Both the position numbers and the translations under genes were made by a program. Under the pieces are notes generated by a model that was given only the letters and a program-made list of their open reading frames with translations, searched no databases and was not told the DNA's origin. From Bradyrhizobium diazoefficiens USDA 110 (GTDB taxonomy: Bacteria > Pseudomonadota > Alphaproteobacteria > Rhizobiales > Xanthobacteraceae), in NCBI RefSeq assembly GCF_000011365.1, contig NC_004463.1, positions 6,310,001 through 6,374,000 on the forward strand: 64,000 nucleotides of DNA, written 5' to 3'. Positions 41,165-48,943 of the stretch are shown here, piece by piece; the stretch's first letter is position 1, and every line of letters starts with the position of its first letter.

Positions 41165-42610
41165 CTAGCGGCGTGGCCGATACAGTTCGCGCCAGGCGGG
41201 AAGCCGATCGGCATAGGCATCGACGAGCACGCGATCAGGCTCGAACGTCTCGATGCGTCGCGGCGGCGTACAGACGGCGTCGATTGCCTCACCCGTGACA
41301 GCAAGACGCCCTAATCTTGCCGCACCGAACGCCGCTCCGGTTTCACCTTCGGCAAAGCGATGGATCGGAACATTCAGAACGCTTGCCAGCACCGACAGCC
41401 AGAACCGGGACCGTGAACCGCCTCCGATGGCATCGGCTTCCGCGACCGTAATGCCGGCATCCGCGAGCACGTCCCGGCAATCTGCCAGCGCGAAGGCAAC
41501 GCCCTCGAGCACGGCCTGCACGATCGCCTCGCGATCGGTGCCGTGGCTCAAGCCATCGAGCATGCCGCGCACGACGGGGTCGTCGTGCGGTGTCCGCTCG
41601 CCCGCCAGGTAAGGCAGGAAGCTCACCGGAGACGGCACCTGCGGGCGGGACCCAAGCGGTGCCAGCAATTCCGCCTCGGCAATGCCGAACAAGCGCGAGA
41701 TCCAGGCAAGACAGGAGGCCGCCGAGAGAATCGCGCCGGCCTGAATCCACATTCCTGGGATGGCGTGGCAGAACGTGTGCACCCCGCGATCCGGGTTGGC
41801 GGCGATCCTGCTCGTCGGCACCAGCAAGGCGCCCGAGGTTCCCAGCGAGATGAACGCGGTTCCCGCCCTGATCGCGCCAATGCCGACGGCACCCGCCGGA
41901 TTGTCACCGGCACCGCCCGCGAAGCTCGGCCGTCTGACCATGCCCCAGCGTTGCGCGAGCTCGCTGCGCAATGTTGCCGCGGGCGCGCAGCCCTCGACCA
42001 GTCGCGGCATGTGATCGCGCGACAGGCCGGTCGCGGCCAGTGCTGCATCCGACCAGTCCCTCCGCGCGGCGTCGAGCCACAGCGAGCCCGATGCGTCCGA
42101 GACATCCTCGACGGCTTCGCCCGTCAGGACCAGGCGCAAATAAGCCTTCGGAAGCAGGACGCGTTTCGTCGCGGCAAAAACCTCGGGCTCGTGCGTCGCA
42201 ATCCAGAGCAGCTTTGGCGCGGTGAATCCGGGCATCGCCTTGTTGCCCGTCGTCGCGCGCAAGGCGGGCCAGCGTTGCTCCAGGATGCGGCACTCGGCGA
42301 CGGACCGCCCGTCGTTCCAGAGGATGCAAGGCCGCAGCGGTCTTGCGCTCGCGTCGAGCAGCGTGGCGCCATGCATCTGGCCCGACAGTCCGATGCCTTC
42401 GACCACGGCCAACGCGCCGGCATGCGTCGCCTTCAAGGCATCCAGCGTGGCGAAGGTCGCCTCGACCCACTGCGCGGGATCCTGCTCGGAGTAGCCGGGC
42501 CGCGGCGAAGCGGTCGCGAGCGGCCGGCTTTCGCTGGCAATCACGCGCTGCGCGGAGTCGACGAGAACGGTCTTGACCGCCGAGGTGCCGAGATCGATGC
42601 CGAGATACAT
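41165..42610 (-). CDS. xylB: Xylulokinase
   Basis: The 481-residue protein is a FGGY sugar kinase: N-terminal YLGIDLGTSAVKTVLVDS phosphate loop, GLSGQMHGATLLD, ILWNDGRS, GGAGDNPAGAVG and C-terminal GGGSRSRFWLSVLASVLNVP. The combination is that of xylulokinase, which phosphorylates D-xylulose to xylulose 5-phosphate. Next to a pentose-type ABC transporter it should feed the pentose phosphate pathway. No isomerase or dehydrogenase is present, so the imported sugar may be xylulose itself or a polyol such as xylitol or D-arabitol. ATG 42610 gives the typical start. Confidence 0.9.
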   Translation of the reverse strand: MYLGIDLGTSAVKTVLVDSAQRVIASESRPLATASPRPGYSEQDPAQWVEATFATLDALKATHAGALAVVEGIGLSGQMHGATLLDASARPLRPCILWNDGRSVAECRILEQRWPALRATTGNKAMPGFTAPKLLWIATHEPEVFAATKRVLLPKAYLRLVLTGEAVEDVSDASGSLWLDAARRDWSDAALAATGLSRDHMPRLVEGCAPAATLRSELAQRWGMVRRPSFAGGAGDNPAGAVGIGAIRAGTAFISLGTSGALLVPTSRIAANPDRGVHTFCHAIPGMWIQAGAILSAASCLAWISRLFGIAEAELLAPLGSRPQVPSPVSFLPYLAGERTPHDDPVVRGMLDGLSHGTDREAIVQAVLEGVAFALADCRDVLADAGITVAEADAIGGGSRSRFWLSVLASVLNVPIHRFAEGETGAAFGAARLGRLAVTGEAIDAVCTPPRRIETFEPDRVLVDAYADRLPAWRELYRPRR

Positions 42611-42745
42611 GGATGCGAACAATTGCCGACGCCGGATGGACGACGGCGGTCGGATGGCCCAATCAATCCAAGAAGCCTGATCGCGTCAAGGCAGGCTCTG
42701 CCATTCGTCGATCTCCAGGCCGAAAGAGCCGCAGAGCCGCCCCGC

Positions 42746-42760
42746 TTACCTGCGAGGTAA
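42746..42760. promoter_or_regulatory. Second TTACC-N5-GGTAA operator, upstream of 42804
   Basis: The palindrome TTACCT-GCG-AGGTAA is perfect. It lies 43 bases before ATG 42804 and 135 bases upstream of the leftward xylB start. It shares the TCGAATT flank with the site at 37228, so the XRE regulator at 36370 is the likely binder. Confidence 0.78.
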
Positions 42761-42803
42761 TCGAATTCGGCGTCGCTGCGGCGCATCTTCCCTAGCACAG
42801 GAG

Positions 42804-43040
42804 ATGATCATGATCGCGCTGCTGCTCTACCGGACCGTTGCAGACCACCTTGTTCCCTGGGCCATGGCGCTCGCCACCCGCATGCTGGCGCGCAGCCTCA
42901 ACATGCCCGAGCCGCTGGTGCATTCGACCGGCGACTATGTGGTCGCACAGGTGCTCGCCTTCGAGCACGGCGTCGGCAGGAGCCTCTGCCCGTTCCGCAT
43001 CGCCCGCCTGCTCAGCGCCTGGTGGCGCGGACTGCGCTGA
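42804..43040 (+). CDS. Small hypothetical protein, possible membrane link
   Basis: The 78-residue protein begins MIMIALLLYRTVADHLVPWA with a short hydrophobic head, and ends CPFRIARLLSAWWRGLR. AGGAGATGATC precedes the ATG; a second ATG two codons on may be used. No family is recognised. It is followed by the membrane protein at 43093 after 52 bases and they are likely one operon controlled by the 42746 palindrome. Confidence 0.6.
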   Translation: MIMIALLLYRTVADHLVPWAMALATRMLARSLNMPEPLVHSTGDYVVAQVLAFEHGVGRSLCPFRIARLLSAWWRGLR

Positions 43041-43092
43041 ATTCCACCCCAAGATTCCACCCCCAAGCCCAACCCAAGCAAGGAGACCTACG

Positions 43093-43491
43093 ATGATTGA
43101 CGCATCCACCTTCCTGCGTCGCGCCCTGCTCGCCGACGCGATCTTCAGCGGCGCGGCCGCCCTCGGCTTCACTTTCGGCGCAGGCGCCTTCGCAACGTTG
43201 TTCAACCTGCCCGAAGCGCTGCTGCGCGAGACCGGCCTGTTCCTGATCGCCTACACCGCGCTGGTCGGCTGGTTTGCCGCGCGCGCCGCGGTGCCGAAGC
43301 CGCTCGTCCTGCTCGTTGTGGTCGGCAACGCGGCCTGGACGGTCGGCAGCATCGCGCTGCTGCTCTCGGGCGCGGTCTCGCCGAACATCGCGGGCGAGCT
43401 CATGGTCGTGGCCCAGGCGATCGCCACCGGCGTCTTCGCCGAGCTGCAATATGTGGGATTGCGGAAGAGCGGGCGCGTCGTGGCGGCGTGA
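43093..43491 (+). CDS. Four-span membrane protein, hypothetical
   Basis: The 132-residue protein has about four hydrophobic spans (SGAAALGFTFGAGAFATLF, LFLIAYTALVGWFAARAAV, LVLLVVVGNAAWTVGSIALL, AGELMVVAQAIATGVFAELQ). No named family is certain. It follows 42804-43040, and its ribosome site AAGGAGA is good. Confidence 0.7.
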   Translation: MIDASTFLRRALLADAIFSGAAALGFTFGAGAFATLFNLPEALLRETGLFLIAYTALVGWFAARAAVPKPLVLLVVVGNAAWTVGSIALLLSGAVSPNIAGELMVVAQAIATGVFAELQYVGLRKSGRVVAA

Positions 43492-43510
43492 GGCCGCATC
43501 CGCTGCTGTC

Positions 43511-43605
43511 GTCGCCCGGTTTAGCCGGGCGACCCAGTATTCCAGAGACGCCTGAGGGATACGGAGAAGCCGCGGCGTACTGGATGCCCCGCTTTCGCGG
43601 GGCAT
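43511..43605. repeat. Dispersed palindromic repeats (second copy)
   Basis: A perfect hairpin GTCGCCCGG/CCGGGCGAC (43511-43533) is followed by a 21-base segment at 43564-43584 that is the exact reverse complement of 10458-10478, then by ATGCCCCGC/GCGGGGCAT (43584-43605), the same hairpin seen at 10509. The element separates two convergent genes. Confidence 0.82.
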
Positions 43606-43622
43606 GACACCGCGATGAACGG

Positions 43623-44183
43623 CTACGCCCGCGCGCTGCCGTTGGCCTTGCCGACGGCGTGGCCGTTGAGCTTCTTCTTTTTGACGGCCTTGGCGCCTGC
43701 CTTCTTGGCCTTGGCTTCCGTGCGCGCCTTCACCTTGGCGCGTTCGGCCCGCTCCTCGGCGCGCAGCTTCTTGCGCTTGGTCTCGCAGGAGGCGCATTTG
43801 CAGCCGATCGGCTTCAGATAGGCTTTGAAGTAGTCGGTGCCGTAATCGTAGTTGATCTCGTCGCCCGGCTCGATGTTCTTGATGGCACGGATGAAGACCT
43901 TGCGCTCGCGCGGGCGAACGTCGGACTCGGCGTTGGGCCGGCAGGAATGGTTGATGTAGCGGGCGAGGTTCTTGCGCACCGAGCCGTCGATGGTCCAGCG
44001 GCCGTTGAGCTCGAACAGATATTTGTTCTCGATCTCGTCGTGCGCAGGAATCCGCGAGTCCAGGATCGGTCCGAAATAACGGATGATCCGGGTCCCCTTC
44101 TTGATCGGTTTGGTGGCGAAGAGGCCGAGCCCGGTCTTGGAGCGGCCGACGCGATAAGGTTTGTTCGACGAAATGGCTGGCAT
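43623..44183 (-). CDS. SET-domain protein (lysine methyltransferase-like)
   Basis: The 186-residue protein is a complete short SET domain: GRSKTGLGLFATKPIKKGTR, RYINHSCRPNAE (Asn78, His79, Ser80, Cys81), GDEINYDYGTDYF (107-119), then a post-SET cysteine triad Cys128, Cys130, Cys133 (GCKCASC). A Lys/Ala-rich tail of about 50 residues follows, like a histone-type or nucleic-acid-binding tail. SET proteins transfer methyl groups to protein lysines using SAM. The bacterial target is unknown. ATG 44183 gives the first residues in line with the domain. Confidence 0.88.
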   Translation of the reverse strand: MPAISSNKPYRVGRSKTGLGLFATKPIKKGTRIIRYFGPILDSRIPAHDEIENKYLFELNGRWTIDGSVRKNLARYINHSCRPNAESDVRPRERKVFIRAIKNIEPGDEINYDYGTDYFKAYLKPIGCKCASCETKRKKLRAEERAERAKVKARTEAKAKKAGAKAVKKKKLNGHAVGKANGSARA

Positions 44184-44328
44184 GATCTGGAGAACGAGGA
44201 CGCGAACAAGGCCGGACGGGCCCAAGCGAAGCCGCTCTTCTAGAACGATTCCGCGCCGCTGTCAGGTCTCAGGTAGGCCTGTTTGAACCTTGCCCACAAT
44301 CAAGACGTCTGATGGTACGGAGTTCCCG

Positions 44329-44952
44329 ATGCATCAAAGCCTCATGATGACCCGCATCACCACAACGTGCCTGGCCGTGTTGCTGATGTGCACCGTCCTT
44401 GGTGGCGCAAACGCCCAATCCGTGGGCAGCACGTACACTTCGACGGCGCCCAAGGACTGCCGCCAGCTCGGAAAGCCCAGCGAGCTCGACGGCAGCACGA
44501 CGCGTATGTGTCCCGGCAAAGATGGCCTGATGGTGCTGATCGCCGAGGACGATCTTCGCGAGATCGTCTCGGTCGGGCGCAATCGCAAGGAAGCGGCCGA
44601 GGAGCCGGCGGCCAAGACCTGGTTCGCCCCGTTCAATTCATCCGAGACCACCGTCGAGTGGCACGCCGCCGGCCAAAAGCCGTTTGCGATCATCCAGCGC
44701 TGGCACATCGCCGACGGCAGCGATCCCGACAAGCAGGGACGGCCAAACACCAAGGCCATGCTGGTCGTGACACGGCTGCCGCCGGGCCCGGTCTGCCATG
44801 TCGCCTATGTCGATGCAATCGCCAACCCGAACGCCAATGAGCTCGCGCGCAAGGCCGCGGACGATTTCGCCCGCGGCTTCACCTGCGGCAAGGACGAGGT
44901 GAAGGTCATCGGCACGCGCGGCCGCGCCGTCGAGCTCGCGACGATGCGGTAG
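44329..44952 (+). CDS. Exported hypothetical protein
   Basis: The 207-residue protein has a signal peptide after a short head (RITTTCLAVLLMCTVLGGAN, cleavage near residue 30). The mature part has three or four Cys, including CRQLGKPSELDGSTTRMCPG and GPVCHVAYVDAIANP and FTCGKDE. GGAG lies 6 bases before ATG 44329. No family is recognised, and the periplasm is the likely site. Confidence 0.78.
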   Translation: MHQSLMMTRITTTCLAVLLMCTVLGGANAQSVGSTYTSTAPKDCRQLGKPSELDGSTTRMCPGKDGLMVLIAEDDLREIVSVGRNRKEAAEEPAAKTWFAPFNSSETTVEWHAAGQKPFAIIQRWHIADGSDPDKQGRPNTKAMLVVTRLPPGPVCHVAYVDAIANPNANELARKAADDFARGFTCGKDEVKVIGTRGRAVELATMR

Positions 44953-44974
44953 GGGCTGCGCCCGATCGAAGGCG

Positions 44975-45715
44975 CTATGTCGGCAACTTCGCTGTAATCG
45001 GCGCCGTCAGCATCACCTCAAGCAGCCGTTCGGCCGTCGTCCCCTCGGGCAGCCGCTCCAAAATATCCTTGAGCCGTCCGTCGAGCAGCAGGGTGGTGAA
45101 GCCGTGCACCATCGACCAGGCGCGCGCGATCGCGGCGCCCTGGTCGAGCGTCAGCGCGTCGCCGCTGATCTGCTCCTGCCGCATCGCGCCGATGGCGTTG
45201 GCAAGTCCGGCGAAGGAGGCTTCGGCAGCCTCGTGCAGCGAGGGCCTGGAATAGTCGAGCCGCTCGGTGCGGAACATGATGCCGTACATGCCGGGATGGG
45301 CCTGCGCATAGGCGACATAGGCTTTCGGCCGCGCCAGCGCGCGCGCGAGCGGCGTGGTCGCGGTGTCGCAGGCTGACGCCATCGCCGCGTTGAACTGGCG
45401 GAAGCCGACGGCCGCGAGCTCGCTGAGAAGGCCGGTGAGATCGCCGAAATGATGGGTCGGCGCAGCATGCGATACACCCGCCTCGCGCGCCACCGCGCGC
45501 AACGTCAGGCCCGCAAGCCCGTCGCGCTCCAGCACCCGTTCGGCGGCCTGGAGCAGCGCCTCGCGCAGCGCGCCGTGATGATACGGCGCCTCCGTCTTCG
45601 CACTGGCCGGTCGGCGTGCGGGACGTCCGCTCGTTGCCGACGATGTCTTACTCGGGGCGCGCGCGATGCGCGCCGCTTCGGTCCTGGTTTCGCTCTTCGG
45701 ATCGCTTTTGCCCAT
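44975..45715 (-). CDS. TetR/AcrR-family transcription regulator
   Basis: The 246-residue protein has a basic N-terminal extension of about 45 residues, then a TetR HTH (REALLQAAERVLERDGLAGLTLRAVAREAGVSHAAPTHHF) and a C-terminal ligand domain with WSMVHGFTTLLLDGRL (TetR_C_13/WHG style). It is divergent from the oxygenase at 45822, and the promoter between carries two copies of ATCTTTAC-N3-GTAAAGAT. It very likely binds these and the two copies upstream of 47695. Confidence 0.9.
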   Translation of the reverse strand: MGKSDPKSETRTEAARIARAPSKTSSATSGRPARRPASAKTEAPYHHGALREALLQAAERVLERDGLAGLTLRAVAREAGVSHAAPTHHFGDLTGLLSELAAVGFRQFNAAMASACDTATTPLARALARPKAYVAYAQAHPGMYGIMFRTERLDYSRPSLHEAAEASFAGLANAIGAMRQEQISGDALTLDQGAAIARAWSMVHGFTTLLLDGRLKDILERLPEGTTAERLLEVMLTAPITAKLPT

Positions 45716-45735
45716 GAGCCAACCTATATGACGCA

Positions 45736-45807
45736 ATATTGACAGTGTAAAGATTTCGCTTGACCGGCGCGGCGATCGGCCCTATCTGATCTTTACGATG
45801 TAAAGAT
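45736..45807 (+). promoter_or_regulatory. Promoter with two TetR operators, oxygenase gene
   Basis: Operator one (45736-45754) is ATATTGAC-AGT-GTAAAGAT. Operator two (45789-45807) is the perfect ATCTTTAC-GAT-GTAAAGAT. Between lies TTGACC (45760-45765), 17 bases, then TATCTG (45783-45788), a likely -35/-10 pair. Operator two sits at the start site, which is a repressor layout. Confidence 0.82.
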
Positions 45808-45821
45808 AAGAGGGATACGCC

Positions 45822-47219
45822 GTGCAGCACGACGCCATCGCCGAGCGCCGCAACAATATCGCGCCGATTCCATTCGAGGCCGACGCGCCCTTCCTCAAGA
45901 TCATCGGCGAATTGCCGCGCGAGCTGAACGGCACGCTCTATCGCAACGGCCCCAATCCGCAGTTCGATGCGTCCGGCGCGCACTGGTTCGTCGGCGACGG
46001 CATGCTGCACGCCTTCCACCTCGAGAATGGCCGCGCCAGCTACCGCAACCGCTGGGTCCGCACGCCGAAATGGCTCGCCGAGCACGACGCCGGCCGCGCT
46101 TTGTTCGGCGGCTTCGGCCGCAAGCTGCCGGATGCCCCGGCTGATCTCACCGACGGCGGCGTCGCCAACACCAACATCATCTTCCATGCCGGCAAGCTGC
46201 TGGCGCTGGAAGAAGCGCATCTGCCGACCGAGATCGAGCCGGGCACGCTGGCCACGCGCGGCTATCACAATTATCAGGGCCGCATCGCCAGCAGTTTTAC
46301 GGCGCATCCGAAGATCGATCCGGTCACCGGCGAGATGCTGTTCTTCGGCTACAACGCCGCGGGACCGCTGACGCCTGCCCTCTCCTTCGGATCGATCGAT
46401 GCGTGCGGCAAGGCGACGCGCTTCGAGCGGTTCGAGGCGCCCTATGCCAGCATGGTGCACGACTTCATCGTCACCGCGAACCATGTGCTGTTTCCGATCC
46501 TTCCCATCGCCGGCAGCATGGAGCGCGCGATGAGCGGACGGCCGCCCTATGCCTGGGAGCCGGACAAGGGCGCCTATGTCGGCGTGATGAAGCGCAACGG
46601 CACGGCCAAGGACATCGTCTGGTTCCGCGGTGAAGCCTGCTACGTCTTCCACATCATGAATGCCTGGGAGGAAGGCAACCGCATCGTCGCCGACGTCATG
46701 CAGTTCGAGGAAGCGCCGCTGTTTCCGCATCCCGACGGCCGGCCGACCGATCCGGAGAAATCGCGCGCCCGCCATTGCCGCTGGACCTTCGATCTCTCGG
46801 GGAATACCGATCGCTTCCAGCAGACGTATCTGGACGACCTCACCGGCGAATTCCCGCGCATCGACGATCGCCGCGCCGGGCTGAAGAGCCGTCACGGCTG
46901 GTACGCCTGCGCCAATCCGAAACTGCCGATGTTCGGCGCGCTGTCCGGCATCGTCCATGTCGACGGCAACGGCAAACGGCTCGGCCATTATCTGCTGCCG
47001 GCCGGCGACACCATCTCCGAGCCGGTCTTCGTCGAGCGATCGAGCGATGCAGCCGAAGGCGACGGCTGGCTGCTCGCCGTGGTGTGGCGCGCGCGGGAGA
47101 ACCGCAGCGACCTCGCCGTGTTCAATGCCACCGACATCGAGGCCGGCCCCGCCGCATTGGTGCAGCTCGGCCACCGCGTGCCCGACGGCTTTCACGGCAA
47201 TTGGGTGGGAGCGGCATAG
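45822..47219 (+). CDS. Carotenoid-cleavage oxygenase (RPE65 family)
   Basis: The 465-residue protein is a non-haem iron dioxygenase of the carotenoid/stilbene cleavage family. The four iron His are likely His162 (SSFTAHPKID), His213 (ASMVHDFIVT), His277 (YVFHIMNAWE) and His458 (GFHGNWVG). The N-terminal LNGTLYRNGPNPQF is also typical. Bacterial members cleave carotenoids, apocarotenoids, stilbenes or lignin-type compounds; the substrate is not fixed here. The start is GTG 45822. Expression is controlled by the adjacent TetR regulator. Confidence 0.93.
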   Translation: MQHDAIAERRNNIAPIPFEADAPFLKIIGELPRELNGTLYRNGPNPQFDASGAHWFVGDGMLHAFHLENGRASYRNRWVRTPKWLAEHDAGRALFGGFGRKLPDAPADLTDGGVANTNIIFHAGKLLALEEAHLPTEIEPGTLATRGYHNYQGRIASSFTAHPKIDPVTGEMLFFGYNAAGPLTPALSFGSIDACGKATRFERFEAPYASMVHDFIVTANHVLFPILPIAGSMERAMSGRPPYAWEPDKGAYVGVMKRNGTAKDIVWFRGEACYVFHIMNAWEEGNRIVADVMQFEEAPLFPHPDGRPTDPEKSRARHCRWTFDLSGNTDRFQQTYLDDLTGEFPRIDDRRAGLKSRHGWYACANPKLPMFGALSGIVHVDGNGKRLGHYLLPAGDTISEPVFVERSSDAAEGDGWLLAVVWRARENRSDLAVFNATDIEAGPAALVQLGHRVPDGFHGNWVGAA

Positions 47220-47348
47220 CCGTCATTCCGGGGTGCGACGAAGTCGCGAACCCGGAATCCATTTCACCGCGTGCTCTGCGGCTCGACGGATCCTCAAACA
47301 CGCGATTGCGCATCGTAGCTCGACGCTTCGCGTGCCCCGGAATGACGG
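47220..47348. repeat. Imperfect palindromic repeat element
   Basis: The element begins CCGTCATTCCGGGG and ends CCCCGGAATGACGG, i.e. exact inverted ends, with internal GACGAAGTCGCGAAC and GTAGCTCGACGCTTCGCG. This is the pattern of a common dispersed repeat of bradyrhizobia. It fills most of the gap between the oxygenase and the next small gene. Confidence 0.8.
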
Positions 47349-47363
47349 AAAGAGGAATTTCCC

Positions 47364-47618
47364 ATGCACATGCCCTCGATCACCGCCGACTATCTCGCCG
47401 TCCTCGCCCTGGCCTGCGCCGCGCTCGCACTCTGGATGACCTGGCTGTGGCGGGGAAGCCACGGCACCTTCAACGGCGGCATCTTGCTCTCCGCCGGCTT
47501 CATGACCGGCTGCGCGCTGCCGCTCCTGCCCTGGGCGGAATTGGCCACGGAGGCATCGGACCAAGTCGTTGCAGGCCTTCATCTTTTGGAGGTCGCCTAC
47601 GTGATTTTGACACTGTAA
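47364..47618 (+). CDS. Small membrane protein, hypothetical
   Basis: The 84-residue protein has hydrophobic segments (YLAVLALACAALALWMTWLW and SAGFMTGCALPLLPWAELAT). The stop falls inside the second TetR operator region (47604-47622), so its last ten residues overlap a promoter. AGAGGAA precedes the ATG. It may be a gene truncated by the promoter duplication, or a real small protein. Confidence 0.5.
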   Translation: MHMPSITADYLAVLALACAALALWMTWLWRGSHGTFNGGILLSAGFMTGCALPLLPWAELATEASDQVVAGLHLLEVAYVILTL

Positions 47619-47674
47619 AGATATTGCTTGACCCACGCGCGCCCCTGAAGTAGGAATCTTTCCATTGTAAAGAT
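47604..47674 (+). promoter_or_regulatory. Second promoter with two TetR operators (duplicate of 45736-45807)
   Basis: Operator one (47604-47622) is ATTTTGAC-ACT-GTAAAGAT and operator two (47656-47674) is ATCTTTCC-ATT-GTAAAGAT. Between lie TTGACC (47628-47633) and TAGGAA (47651-47656) with a 17-base spacer. Of 27 bases beginning at TTGACA, 24 match the first promoter. It drives the 47695-48837 membrane genes. Confidence 0.8.
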
Positions 47675-47694
47675 CGGTTCGACCGAGGCGGCCC

Positions 47695-48270
47695 ATGACA
47701 ATTTTCCTGATCCTCGCGCCCTACGGCGCCTACACTTTCCTGATGCTGGTGACGTCGGCCACGGTCAGCGTGTTCGCGGCCTCCGCGATCTGCCTCGCCA
47801 CCGTGGCCATCGACGTGGCGCAGGGCCGCTCGGTGAAGATCCTGGCTGCGGGCTCGGCGATCGAGTTCGCCGCGATCGGCCTCTACCTCGCGCTGCTCGA
47901 CCCCACGCTCGGCACGCTCGGCATCAAGCTGTCGGTCGATGTCGGCATCTTCGTCATCTCGCTCGGCTCGATGCTGGTCCGCCGTCCCTTCACCCTGCAA
48001 TATGCGATTGAATCGGTCCCGGCCGAGACCGCGGCGATGCCCGGCTTTCTCTATGCCAATTACGTCATCACCGGCGCTTGGACCGCGGCGGCGCTGCTGA
48101 TGGCGGCCGCCAATCTCGTGCTGCTCTACGTCCCCGGCCTGCCGCTCTGGTCGAGCCTTGCGGTCGCCTTCGCCGCCCGCAACAGCGCGATCTACTTCAC
48201 AAAATGGTATCCCGAGTATCGCCAGATCAAGTACGGTACGCCGGCCGCCGCGCTGCCCAACGCCCGCTGA
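47695..48270 (+). CDS. Polytopic membrane protein, hypothetical
   Basis: The 191-residue protein has about six hydrophobic spans, and the ends and segments such as RRPFTLQYAIESVPAETAAMPGFLYANYVITGAWTAAALL are conserved in look, but no family is recognised. It lies directly after the second TetR-regulated promoter, with 20 bases from the last operator to ATG. It is followed 12 bases later by the YciB-like gene. Confidence 0.78.
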   Translation: MTIFLILAPYGAYTFLMLVTSATVSVFAASAICLATVAIDVAQGRSVKILAAGSAIEFAAIGLYLALLDPTLGTLGIKLSVDVGIFVISLGSMLVRRPFTLQYAIESVPAETAAMPGFLYANYVITGAWTAAALLMAAANLVLLYVPGLPLWSSLAVAFAARNSAIYFTKWYPEYRQIKYGTPAAALPNAR

Positions 48271-48282
48271 ACAGGATCGACG

Positions 48283-48837
48283 ATGAAGGACGTATTCGCC
48301 CGCCTCGCCTCCGACTTCCTCTCCGCCATCGTCTTCCTTGTCGTCTACCTCATCACCGACAACGTCGTCCTGGCAACGTCGGTGGCGATTGCCGGTGCGA
48401 TCGCGCAGGTGATCTACGCCCGCGTCAAGGGGCAGCAGCTCAACTACATGACCTATGCAAGCCTCGCGCTCGTCGTCGTGCTGGGCACGGTCACGCTACT
48501 GACCAATGATCCCCGCTTCATGCTGGCAAAGCCCTCGATCGCACATTTCGCGATCGGCGCCATCATGCTCAAGCGCGGCTGGATGCTGCGCTACATGCCG
48601 CCGATCGTCGCTGAGACCGTTCCGGAATATGTCACCGCTGCGGGCTATGCCTGGGCGGCGCTGATGTTCGTGATCGGCGCCGGCATGATCGCGGTCGCCG
48701 CTACGGGCGATCTGAAGCTGTGGGCGTTCTACATCACGGTGGTCGCGGGCGGCGCCAAGATCCTCGCCTTTGCCGTGCAGTATGTCGTGCTCCGGCTCAT
48801 CGTCACCAGCCGCCGGCGCGCCGCGGCCCGCGCCTAA
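48283..48837 (+). CDS. YciB-like (septation protein A family) membrane protein
   Basis: The 184-residue protein has five or six spans and the YciB/IspZ-style pattern: FLSAIVFLVVYLITDNVVLATSVAIAGAIAQVIYARVKGQ and VTLLTNDPRFMLAKPSIAHFAIGAIMLKRGWM. YciB is an inner-membrane protein tied to cell-envelope integrity and division. Because it is in a TetR-regulated operon and is divergent from the classical sequence, this is probably a paralogue of the housekeeping gene. Confidence 0.8.
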   Translation: MKDVFARLASDFLSAIVFLVVYLITDNVVLATSVAIAGAIAQVIYARVKGQQLNYMTYASLALVVVLGTVTLLTNDPRFMLAKPSIAHFAIGAIMLKRGWMLRYMPPIVAETVPEYVTAAGYAWAALMFVIGAGMIAVAATGDLKLWAFYITVVAGGAKILAFAVQYVVLRLIVTSRRRAAARA

Positions 48838-48943
48838 ATGCCTCCAATGCAGCGTTAGGCAGGCGCGCCGAGTTGGGTTATAGGCTCGCTCAGGACTGGC
48901 CGCGGATCGTCGCGGCCCGCCGGGATTTGTTCGGGAGACGGGA

